Source of the DNA: Chamaea fasciata
Taxonomy: Eukaryota; Chordata; Aves; Passeriformes; Sylviidae
Assembly: GCA_029207755.1 (NCBI GenBank)
Contig: JARCOQ010000004.1
Span: 39,597,185 to 39,661,184 of the forward strand
Length of the DNA: 64,000 nucleotides
Direction: 5' to 3'
Shown: piece after piece, positions 10,127-20,625 of the stretch
How positions within the stretch are numbered: the first letter of the stretch is position 1
How the letters are laid out: each line of letters starts with the position of its first letter
Translations under genes and position numbers: made by a program
Notes under the pieces: model-generated
Database searches by the model: none
Told to the model about the DNA's origin: nothing
The model's input: only the letters and a program-made list of their open reading frames with translations

Positions 10127-13100
10127 GAAGAACTTAGTTTTCTGCCAAGATTTGAATTTGCAGAAGCAAAGGCTTTAGCTGTTCCTTAGCAACTTTGTGG
10201 CAATCTTTTGCTACCTGAAAGGGCACATGTTAGGGAGTTTTGTTGCTTTGAAAAATTCAAGCAGATAAACTAAACCATACCCTGTTGACAGTGGATGAGA
10301 AACTGAATTGAAATAATCTGCTGAAATACTGTATTATACAGCTGATTTTCAAAGAAAACAATTATATGGTAATGTTATCACTTTTATTTACCAATTACCT
10401 TTAAGCTATACTGAAAACATCTGTTGTTGTACTAGTAGTAGACTTCTACAAATTGGATATGTTAGTTTGCCTTTGGTATATGTTCCTTTTCCATCCAGGG
10501 CTTTCATAACCTATTTTCCTTCGTAAGCATAAAACTACAGGACACTTGCTGCTAGTTTGGAATTGCTTCTGCATCCTTTGCCCACGGGGCTTCTTAACCA
10601 GTTCAGCCCTGAACGGTATTTTTCTCCCTTTTTAGATTTTAAGAGGAAACACTGGTTTTGAGCATTTTTCTTGCTCTTTGCTAACTGCTAATCAGCATTT
10701 ATTGCTCTGCCTGTGGAAATGCTCATGGTCATTTGCTTGCCAGAGAGGCTAATACTGGATATGACAGGATCTTCATACTCTTTCCTGTAGCCAGGTTATA
10801 TGTGGTGGATTGTTAAGTAGCATTTAGCCCGTAATGCTGATTAATTGTCCCCTTATTTTGAATCAAGTATGTTTTCTGAATATAACGTTTTATTCTACTT
10901 AGTAAAAGCTAGGTGTTCTGAAAGCAGCAAATCTCACCAAGAAAATGGAGAGCTAGAACCTGAACAAAACAATTAGATCTTCATAACAGGTTAAATTTGA
11001 TCTGTAAAGTAACTGGATGTCTCATAACTGTCTAGATGCCTGGTGGTTATAAAAACCTCAGTGCTGTTGATTTTATGTGTCTGAGCAGTATTTCCATAGT
11101 GTAGTTCTTGCAGGTTCATTGCTGTGTTGAGCAACTCATTGTTGCTCTTACTTTCTGTGAGTCTATACTTAAAGTGCTTTCTAAGGGGCAAACATGGTAC
11201 CATGTTTGTGCTTTCTAAGGTGCCAAATCATGGATGAGAAACCATGCTTTGCATGGTATTGTGGCATACTGCTAGCACTGTGGTAAGAAGTAAGCTGCCA
11301 CATCAGTGACTTCTGAGAGCCATATAATACTGGTCTTCTGTAGTTTCTGTAGTGATTTATTACGACCTTTCTAGAATCAGGTAATTTACGTGAAAATTCC
11401 AGATTTCTGCTTTAAAATGAAAACAAACTTCCAGTCTTTCTGGGTGTGGAGACAGTCAGGAGATGTGATCGCAGTTTATCAGCCAAAACTAACTCAAAAA
11501 TATCCTCTCTTCCTCCTCTGGTACTGACTGAACATTTAAGCCTCTTTTTTCTGTCATCTTTTAAAAATACTCAACCCTGCTTCAGCAGTTTCACCAAAGT
11601 TGGAGATATTAGGTAAGAAATTTTAGGTGAGTACATATTTTCTGAAATTCTGTTCTACTTCATTGTCCCTGTTTCACAATACTTCCCCTTATTTTGTTTC
11701 TTCAAATTAAGTCCTTGCCAACCATTTTTTAGTGTCAGGTTCTTGTTCACTTGGGCTCTGTCATTGCTCTTTCAGGTTGGAGCCCTGCAACATGCCTATT
11801 ATTGACATTTGTTCTGCTTTCCTTCTCAAAGTTGTAGTTCTTCGTTCTTGGTCTGATTGCCTGGTTTTTGTATGGTTAAGATGTTTAGCCTGAATTTCTT
11901 TGCCAAAGGACATTTACTTGATTTCTCATTGAAGAGTGTAAAATAAATACATCTGTGTAGTTGAGAGAAGTATTTTTTGACAATTAATATAGAAACTTGT
12001 CCTATTTGACAGACTTGAATTTCTTCTCAGTTTAGGTTTAATTTGTAATAAGGTTTATGGGCAGCAAATGTAGAAGTAAGGAACTGTGGTGAAGATATGC
12101 TGGGAGGAGACAAAAGAGTGTGTAAAAACACAGTGGGCTGTAAGAGAAATGGTGGATTCTATGGGTGTTAATTTTGACTGTGTGAACTTTAATTTAGCTG
12201 AAGATTGTGCTTGAGGTTTATATCAGCTGTAAAGGCTGCCTTGACATTCAATGCACTGGGCTTTCTCTAGAGAGTGACTTTGACCCAGATGTTTTCCCAT
12301 AGTTATGTTACATTGGTGATGATCTTGTCTTACTGTGTAAAATACTACACTCGACTATTTTGTATGGAAAACAGTCTGCTGGACAGGGCTTGAGTTGTAA
12401 AATCTGATGTTTTACACTGGAAGCAAATGACTATGCCATCGCAGACAGACCAGAGGTGGTGTTTTAATGTAAAGGTGCTGCTCATCTTGAGTTGAAGGGT
12501 CAGATCTTATAGTGCTTTCTTCTGTGGATCTGCCCTGGGACAGCTTTGGGTGCCCACTGAGAGCAGTGTGTGTGAGGGAGTACTAGCTGGTTCAGCAGGT
12601 AATGACACCTTACCTCTTCTACAGCCGCTACTGAGTGGGTGCTGGAAGGGGGATGTGCGTGAGTTCTTCCATGTCTGTCGGTCCTGAGTGCCACAGTCAT
12701 CTCTTCAGAAGCCTGAATGAAACAAGACACAAGAACTGAGGATTTACAGGGGTTGTTGAAAGCTTCCTCATATTTTTGTTGCCCTGACTTATTTGCCAGA
12801 GGGTTCATGGAACACATCTGAAGCATTTTTGTTCTTTCTTACTCTTGGTTTTGTTTAGTACCTATGTTTATTTCCCTTCCTTTTTTTCCAGCTTGCACCT
12901 GTTTGCTTTTTGTTATATTTTTTTCTAAACATATCCTTGAAGTTAAATAAGTGCCAGAAGTAAGAATTTACAGCAATAAACAGCGTATTTTCAACAGTGT
13001 TTAGTGTTGCAGTGACAAAGTAGCTTGCTGATAAGAAATTGTGAAAAGCTCAAGGTCTACAGTAGCTAAAAACACAGCTTTGTTTTCATGCTAGGCATGG

Positions 13101-15898
13101 AGAAATATTTCTCCTCTGCCCCAGTGCAGAGTGCTTTTCAGTTAGTATATCACAGATTCTGGCATTGTTTTTCCATCATTCTTTTTTCTGTAACAAGTTT
13201 TATACCAGAAGTAAAAATAATTTTATAGACCTTTCATATTTGAAAAAAAATTGCCCTAAAGTATGTACCATTTGTGACTAACAAGTACTTTGCCTTGACA
13301 CAAATGCTATGCAGAAATATGTCACTACTCTCAAAAGGTTAATTGACATTGCAGGATGTTGAATGTCTTCTAAGTAAACAAACACAACCGTTTTCCTTTC
13401 AAGAAAATGGACCATTTTGATGCCTTAGACAGCGTGCTCCTATTAATTAAAACTTATTCTCATACATATGACATAAACATATTCTGTGTTTAAAATAGAA
13501 AACAGACATGAATTGTATGGGAAAACAAAGTAGTTTTAAAGGTAAAGCAATATAAAACAAGAGCTACAGCCGCTTTTCAGCTATAAATTTAGGCCAGTGT
13601 GCTGTCACATGTATTGTATTTGTTCTGAGCCCTCTACAGTGTTCTAGGATAGATGTGTATTAAAAGTAAATTAGAAAACACAAACGAATTTCTTTTTCTT
13701 CTGGTGGTTTGTTCTACATGCCTCACAGAGTACACAGTAACAACTTCAGAAAAGTCTTAAAAGTCAAGCTTCCTTGGAAATAGTTTTTGTCTCTAGTGGC
13801 ATTGTTTTATGATCCTGGGTAACCTGCTATCCTGTCTAGGGCTTGGTTTCCACACTATAGTAATAAACAGTTTAAGTAGCTGGTAGAAAGTCCTTTCTAA
13901 ATTGAGGAGCTGAGGGCTTGAACCATAGTGACTGCAGTATGAAGAGCTGTCACATTCCAGAGCTCGATGTCTCTGTTTGTCCTTTGTGGTTAGGTGTTTT
14001 ATCAGTAGGTGGTACTTTGCCTGCTTTGACCTGCTTCCACTATAACCCTTAACTTAGGATCTGAGTGCTTTTCTGTTGACCATTACCAATTTTGTTAAAT
14101 GAGCTATACATTTTTTCTTGATGAAAAACCTAAAGTTCTTTATTTTTTTTTTTAAGGTACGGTCTTCATGCTCCTGAAAGAATCAGAGTTAATTTCTTAA
14201 TTTCTTTGAAGTTTGTGGAGAAAAAAATGTTTTCTAGTTGTATCATTCTGATATAATTTCCTGGAAAATCCTGGCTCCCATAGGGACTTAGCAGAGTTGT
14301 CCATTAGTGTGATGACTTGAACATGTAGACAGAATCCACTCTGGATTGTTACGTGCTTTTGGGTGGGATGGACTATGCACTATTATTTTCAAAAACCAAG
14401 AGGTAATCAACTTAGAGAAAATGAAAGCAGAATTATGATTAAAAATTCTTCTGCTTTTATAAGTTATGTAACTTTTCTTTAGAGAATCTTCTAATTCATA
14501 GGCTGTGGGCTGGCTGTTATTAAGGCTACTCAAAATGAGGCACCAGACTTGGGACATCTTCACTCCTTTGTGTGGTCTGCATGCTTTCATGGATTTGATT
14601 AGATGTAAATGTCCTTATTTTTATGACAAATTGAAGTTTGAATGATGCATTGATTGCAGAGCAGCTGACAGAGCAGGCTGACCCACTGAAGTTCTTCCTG
14701 CTGTCCTGTTCCTATAGCTGCACATGAAGTCAGTTGGAGATGGTGTCTTTCCCTTAACTGTGGCCTTGACTAAACTCCTTAACCATCTTGTACTGGCCTT
14801 GGTGGTTAAGATATATCATGATACATAGTTTTCCTTCTGGTTATGTGATGGCTAGTGTTTGTTGCATAGTTCTGCTGTTGATCTGGCGTACAGATAAATG
14901 CAGTGTAACATATATTAGTAGGTAAATGTAAATTGTATAGCTGCAAGAAGTTTTGGAAGTTCTGTCTTTGAGGTGTGTCCATGGAAGAAGCTTTTGCCAT
15001 CCTTTGCTATCTTTCATGTAGAGATCAGTGTCACTGTAGGATGCAGGCCATGTATTGCTGTTCACAGTACGAGGCCTTTGGCATGGCTTTATTCTGTTTA
15101 TGATTTTAGCTGAATTTAGCTGTTAGATTGGTGAGGTTAACCAAGATGTGGCACAGTTCCAGTTTTACCAAGTCAGCCACAGTATTTACTAAAAGAGGGA
15201 AGGCACTAGATTAAAAAGAATTTGTGTGTAAATTTTCTTGGCAGGTGGTAAGATTTTGTATTTCCACTTCTTTTTATTCACTGAGGCTAGGAAGATCATT
15301 TATCTTGTAGTTCTGTTGTTGTGTACTTCATTTATGCATGATCAATGCTTTTATAATGCTTGAATATTACTTCAGATTATTGATGAAAAAAGAATTTGAA
15401 ATGTATTTTTTTAAAATTTTCTATTAAAAAATCTGTTGCTCACATGCTTACCTGGGTTTTATCCTTTCAGCATTAATGATTCAAGAAGCAGAATTATTTT
15501 TGTTGTTAAGATCTACACACGGTGTAATACGCATGGGTAGATCTGTGGATTAAGAAATTACCATTTTTGGGTGGTTTACTATTTATTTTTTTTTTCTTTT
15601 TCCTAAAAGTAAAATAAATATGAAATGAAATTGAATCTGCAGCTTTGCTGGTAAACTTCCACAGGATGAGGAAGCTACCCTATTCTGAATCCATAGTTGT
15701 GTTCTATGGATTGGGTGTATCAGATCTGAGACAGAAGAAGTTGCTTTATTTGAGTGGTTGTAGGGAGTTTGAATAGTAATTTTGACAAGAGAAAAGCAAA
15801 TCTGCCTTGGAGTCCAGGATAATTTGAGGGAAATGCATTGTATACAAGTGCTTGGCATTTGTAGAGTGTGACACTGCGTTCACTGATGCAGACCACTG
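10127..15898. other. Unique intronic sequence
   Basis: No gene is recognised. A palindrome cluster lies at 11174-11257. The stretch at about 12500-12720 is richer in GC than its surroundings and carries a 108-codon minus-strand frame without recognisable domains. Confidence 0.45.
11174..11257. repeat. Palindrome cluster with flanking direct repeats
   Basis: A perfect 20-bp palindrome at 11189-11208 (centre catggtaccatg) is flanked by two direct copies of gtgctttctaagg at 11174-11186 and 11208-11220. A second hairpin follows at 11241-11257 (arms accatgc and gcatggt around a ttt loop). All four elements are exact. No function is recognised. Confidence 0.85.
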
Positions 15899-15946
15899 GC
15901 AGTTTTGAAAATTGACTTCAGTGCAGTTTTGAAAATTGACTGCAGT
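15899..15946 (+). repeat. 24-bp tandem duplication next to the COMMD10 acceptor
   Basis: Two adjacent 24-bp copies, each beginning gcagttttgaaaattgact, occupy 15899-15922 and 15923-15946. They differ at one position near the end (ttcagt against tgcagt). The second copy ends 43 bases before the first base of the exon, so the duplication lies just outside the usual branch-point window. Confidence 0.93.
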
Positions 15947-15956
15947 GCTTCTGTAC

Positions 15957-15989
15957 CTTCTGATTGTCACCTAAACTTGTGTTTTATAG
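15957..15989 (+). promoter_or_regulatory. COMMD10: 3' splice site of the COMMD10 exon
   Basis: The acceptor AG is at 15988-15989, preceded by a short, weak pyrimidine-rich stretch (gttttatag). Candidate branch points are ttctgat near 15958-15964 and cctaaac near 15970-15976. The interval upstream contains no closer AG except in the terminal 'atag' itself. Confidence 0.75.
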
Positions 15990-16100
15990 CTTGAAACAAT
16001 TGGATGGCAGCTTAATCTTCAAATGGCAGAGTCCATGCAAGCAAAGCTGAAGTCTCCTCAAGCTGTGCTAGAGCTGGGAGTGAGCAATGAAGATTCAAAG
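15990..16100 (+). CDS. COMMD10: COMMD10 internal coding exon (first half of the COMM domain)
   Basis: COMMD10 is one of ten COMMD subunits of the Commander complex, which works with CCDC22, CCDC93 and Retriever to recycle membrane cargo from endosomes; COMMD proteins dimerise through their C-terminal COMM domain. The 111-bp exon has 37 open codons, phase 0 on both sides, between an AG acceptor and a GTAAGA donor. It starts [14 protein letters not shown] and includes [13 protein letters not shown] and NEDSK at the end. The conserved COMM-domain Trp is the sixth residue, in the first strand of the domain; QAVLELGV forms the next. From memory of the 202-residue mammalian protein this matches residues of about 134-170 with about five substitutions; I could not run an alignment. 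Expected neighbours are the preceding exon ending in a Lys codon and a last exon of about 32 residues; neither was found in the window. No frame damage is seen, so it looks functional. Confidence 0.95.
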
Positions 16101-16106
16101 GTAAGA
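16101..16106 (+). promoter_or_regulatory. COMMD10: 5' splice site of the COMMD10 exon
   Basis: The exon ends in aag and the intron begins gtaaga, a near-consensus vertebrate U1 donor (AAG|GTAAGA). This decides the 3' boundary of the exon, which agrees with the codon at which the COMMD10 reading frame is interrupted. Confidence 0.9.
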
Positions 16107-19100
16107 AATACAAGTGCAGGTCTGGAGTAAGTTGTGGTGATGGCCTTATGTTAATGTTCTGTTGCAAGCATCCTTTGGAACTCTTAATTGTTGTTATTCT
16201 TGTCATTATTTTTGTTTTTATATTTTGTAAAGGTTATGGTAAACACTTGGAATTGTGAAATACTGATAGAATAGCATAAATATTCAGTAGACTGAGAGCT
16301 GTCTTACCAGCTCTTTGGGCTGTAACTGGAGAAATCAGGAATATGGTTATTTTAGGTCTCTAGAATGTTGTTGTAGAGCGTTTATTTTTATCACATAGCA
16401 TATGATTGTAGTTCTTATGCTTTTAATACATAGTAGGTTGCAGCCTTCTACTATGTGTGTAGTTATATAAGACATTGCTCATCACTTGCAACCTTTCTGT
16501 GCTAATGATGTATTTATATGAATGATGACACTATGTGAGGCCACAGAAACCCAGTATTTGGAGGTTTTAAGGTAGATTCTTAAGTTCAAGGATTTTAATG
16601 ACTTGGTGGCATATCAGAACCCAAACTCACTAGAGAACATAAATTTTTATTCATAAAATCTGTCTTTTGTTAGCCAGCATGTTTCAGATGAGACGTGATT
16701 TGTTTTTAACCTTATTTGTTAATGGAAGTTGGAGTCTTTAGTCTGTGGTGTCTGTCAGAATGTTTACCTATGAAAAATCCAGTGGAAGCAGTTTGGGGGG
16801 AGAAATCAGAACTCAGTGATGCTTTAGCATTGGATTTAATTCACAGTAGTTTTACTAATGTGAGTGGAATTTCTGATTTATGGTGAAATAAAAGAGAGTA
16901 CACAGCTTATGTTTACACTTCTCACTAAGACTTGCAGCAGTTGTATTTTTTTCATCATTTTATTGCTGCAGATACAGGAACTGGACTAAATTTTATGTCC
17001 AAGGTGCATTGGTGAACACTGAATACAGATTCAGATCTTATGGCAAAACTATTAAAAAGATAGAGGGAAAAATATCACTTTCATGTAAGACAGAAAGTTC
17101 TTCTGTTTCCTGTATAAACAGAATTCAGATAGTGAACTTCTTCTGTTGTTTCCTCTCTTACTTCTTTTTGTGGATATGTTTAGATACCAAGATCAGAATT
17201 ACTTTGCAATAATTACAAGCCTAGAATAAACTTGTGACGGGCATTTAGATAAAACAGTGCAACAAGAAAACTGTTGCTCTCACAGTGCAGATATTAACAT
17301 TTAAAATCTGTATTGATGTGAAGATCACAACAGGATTACATTCTAGTACATGAGATGGACTAATATTTGCTTAGTGTAGGTAATTTTTCTGGTGTATCAT
17401 GCATCATTGTGGTCTCTTGATGCATTAAGTATTATATCTGAAAATCGTACTATTTGATACCTTTTCTTTTCCTCTACAGAATTATGCATGTGCCTTTTGT
17501 GTGAAATGTGGTGTGAATTTAAAGGATAAATTCTTAATGATTGTATTGTTTTTTCACTTTTTTTTCCCATAATTCGTGGATATAATGACTTGAAGACAAA
17601 ATGCTGTTACAAGGGAGCTTTCATGGGCTGGCTCATTAGGGGGCAGTAGTGCTCTTTGTCACCCTGGTTCTTTGATTTTTTTTTTTTGAGATAATACTTA
17701 GAATCAGTTCTGAAGTCAGTAGTTGTGGGAAGTGTTTAAGTGTTTACATTTCTAGTTTGTATATGACAAGAGAAGTTTCTCTTGTGTATATAAAAAAATA
17801 AAACCTATTAATAAAAAATATTCTGAGCAAGGTAAATGAAGTAGGCTATTATTTTCAGTTTTGCTAAATAAAATTAATAATACTAATACATTAGTGTTTA
17901 CTACAAATCACACTACTTAAAGAACATTTAAACAGTTCTTATTCACAAGATGACATTTAAAATTAGTATTTAAATTATCTCTCCAGGAGAGGTAATCATA
18001 AAATCTGTTGCTGTATGGATGTTGCTTGTGTGTTGAGAAATGAAAAGAAATCTTTCATATGCTGTATAAATATTTATAGAGTACATTTTGTCAGCTTCAG
18101 ATGAAATGCAGAGTCCTAGAGGAATAAATCCATCGAAATGCAAATGTAAGGTGTCCTTTAGTTCTTTCAGGTGGTTCAAGCTGCTAGTGCTATTTGCATT
18201 TCCCAGGAAATGCACTGCTTGTGACTAGCGTGAATTGTGATCAGAGCCCATGATTTTTGCTTAACTGTTTTTTTACTGAGTATTTGCTGTTTGCTTATAC
18301 TCAAAGCTTGTGTTATGGAATTATGCTTGTGTTAGCCCCTGTGTGAGGAGGATGGATCTGGTGGGCTGCCAGACACAACCTTCCAGCCCAAGTTGTCCTG
18401 TGATCTAGGCTGCTTTGGTTGCTGCTGATGTTTTGTATGAGAAAGAGAAAAAAGAAGCTTCCAATTAAAAATCTAATTTACAGTGTTTTATTACAATGAC
18501 TAATATTTTCAAATGTTTAGTTGCATCTCAGAATCTGAGGGAAATGAAATGTCTATGAACTAGACACACAAAACAGACTAGTATAATAGGAAACATATTT
18601 TTGATTTGCAAGGTCCCTTTGCTTCCCTTACAACATTTTGATGAGTTTAGGTGACATTTAAGAAGTGATGTGTAACATATCAGCTGTGTATAGGGTTTTT
18701 TTTTAATAGTAGATTTGATTTCAGATTTTTGGACTGTTGATTGCAACGTGAATACCTGGAGATTCTGTGCAGAGTATCATTATTTTTATCGATGTGTGTT
18801 CAATTGACCAGTAGAAGGAGCACAAATTAACAATCCTGACTATCTGTGTTGCCAATTTAGATTTTTAATTTGCAGACAAAGACTGATCCCCAAAAGTGTT
18901 GTGTTTATTTAATATTTCTTTCATTTGGAAATCTGTTTACTGGTATCTGGTTACTGAAGTCTGGTAACTGTCCACATATACACAGCCTCTTACATTTCTT
19001 CCCACTGTTAACAATAGTAATTCCTTAGGCTGTCTAGTCCAGAGTTTTTTAAACAACTGTGATAATTTCCTATAACTATAGGAAGAGCCGTATAAATAAA

Positions 19101-19814
19101 TAAATTAATATCAAAGTGTGTAGAAAGATTAAAGAGCTTCAGAAATGTCACACAGTTGGTGCTGAATATCTTCACAGAGGAATATGAGAAGTGGGAGTGT
19201 GTTCTTAAGGGGTTGTTGCTATTACTCATCATTAAGAGGATCCAGTAAGGCACATTACTATATAAGGTATTTGTTACTGTGTAATTTCACACATGATCTC
19301 TAGTTACCATTTATGCTTGAAAATCGTTAGGATAAATAAATTATTCTTGCCCAGTGTTGTCTCTTGATAGTTATCCAATTTTCTTCTGTAAATCCACTCC
19401 GCAGATTTTATTAGATTCAGTTATCCAATTGCAATTTTTCCTATGGAAGGCTTTGCTTTTTCTTGGTTTTCTTTCTCCTTATTTAATCTGTGAATTTATT
19501 CTTAACGATAAAGAACTTCTTGGGGTAGCTCTATTTTTCAGTATAAATACTACTTAGAGATTCCTTGTGAAAAATCAATATTTTGCTTCTTTTGTTCCTT
19601 CTTTATAGATGTATTTGAAGAATTTTTACAGGATTTTATCTGCTAATGCAAGACAAAAAGTAACTGGTAATTGTGCTGGTTTGTTGAACCAGCCAGTGTA
19701 ATACTTTTGGTGAAAGACACATCATATTAGAATTCTATTATCCTATCTTTTGCTTTTATTTCCTTTTAAATGATTTCCCCTAACATCAAGATGCTTTAAC
19801 AGGGGAATATAACA
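16107..19814. other. Unique intronic sequence
   Basis: No gene or recognisable mobile element. It contains the weak candidate terminal exon at 17480, AT-rich stretches with several AATAAA motifs near 17795-17812, and open frames on the minus strand without family resemblance. Confidence 0.45.
17480..17572 (+). other. Candidate cryptic terminal exon (weak)
   Basis: A strong acceptor (ccttttcttttcctctacag) ends at 17479. The frame that continues phase 0 from the COMMD10 exon stays open for 30 codons to a TAA at 17570-17572; it begins NYACAFCVKCGVNLKDKF. AATAAA motifs follow near 17798 and 17810. A frame this short can arise by chance. Transcript reads joining 16100 to 17480 would be needed to call it real. 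Confidence 0.15.
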
Positions 19815-20625
19815 CATGAGAGACTGCGACAAATTAAGAGAGATGGGCAATCACTAACCAAATGAATTTTAATCAGGACAAATGCCAGATTCAGCGCCTG
19901 GGATGGGGCAGCCTATATATATGGGCACACTGGGGAAGGAGATGCTGGATAGCAGCGCTGTGAAAAGTGATGTAGGGGTTGATGGCAAGTTGAACATGAG
20001 CCAGCAGTGCCCTGGCAGCCAGGAGGGGCAAGTGTGTGCCGGGGTGCATCAGGCCCAGCATGGCCAGCCGGGCAAGGAGGGGATTGTCCTGCTCTGGTCT
20101 GAGCTGGGGCAGCCTTAGCTGGAGTGTTGTCACAGTTTTGGGTGCCACAATATAAAATAGATACTAAGTTATTAGAGAGTGTCCATGAGAGGCCACAAAG
20201 ATGGTGAGCGGAGTACAGGTGAAGTGATGTGAGCTGCAGCTGAGGTCGCTTGGTCTGTTCAGCCTGGGGAAGAAGAGACTGAGGAGACATAGCCAGTCCA
20301 GAGCTTCCTTGTGAGGGGAAGAGGAGGGGCAGACACTGATCTGTTTTCTGTGGTGACCAGTGACAGAACCTGAAGGAACATCATGAAGCTGTGTCAAGGG
20401 AGGTTTTGGTTGGGTACTAGTAAAAGGTTGTTCACCCAGGGGATAGTTGGGCACTGGAACAGGCTCCCCAGGGAAGTGGTCACAGCATCAAGCCTGACAG
20501 AGCTCAAGAAGCATTTGGACAATGTTCTCAGGAAGATGGTGTGACTCTTGGGCCTCTGAAGGGCCAGGAGTTGGAGTTGGACTTTGATCCTTGTGGGTCA
20601 CTTCCAGCTCAGAATGATTTTATGA
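19815..20625 (+). mobile_element. CR1 LINE fragment, about 0.8 kb, plus orientation
   Basis: This is one of the two longest CR1 copies here. It begins in the C-terminal part of ORF2 ('agagatgggcaatcactaa' and 'gaattttaatcaggacaaat'; family residues FNxAKC) and continues through 'ttcagcctggggaagaagag' and 'caggctccccagggaagtgg'. It ends 'ccttgtgggtcacttccagc' then 'agaatgattttatga', the CR1 3' terminus. The 3' UTR wording (gaagcatttggacaatgttctcagg, roughly 20500-20530) points to a different CR1 subfamily from the copies at 1434 and 9811. Open frames on both strands at 19882-20454 are relics or shadows of this element. Frameshifts and stops make it inactive. Confidence 0.9.

Larger units (their letters stand above)
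1..15989 (+). other. COMMD10: COMMD10 intron before the COMM-domain exon (partial)
   Basis: This whole stretch precedes the recognised COMMD10 exon and ends in an acceptor AG at 15988-15989, so it is read as the 3' part of one intron. I looked for codons of the preceding COMMD10 segment (the part ending in a Lys codon before a donor) and did not find it, so the intron's 5' end is probably upstream of the window. It holds CR1 fragments, simple repeats and otherwise unique AT-rich sequence. That it is one intron is inference; an unnoticed short exon cannot be excluded. Confidence 0.7.

Noticed and set aside
10250..10270. gaaaaattcaagcag as part of the preceding COMMD10 exon
   Set aside because: Neighbouring codons do not match the COMMD10 segment and no acceptor or donor frames it.
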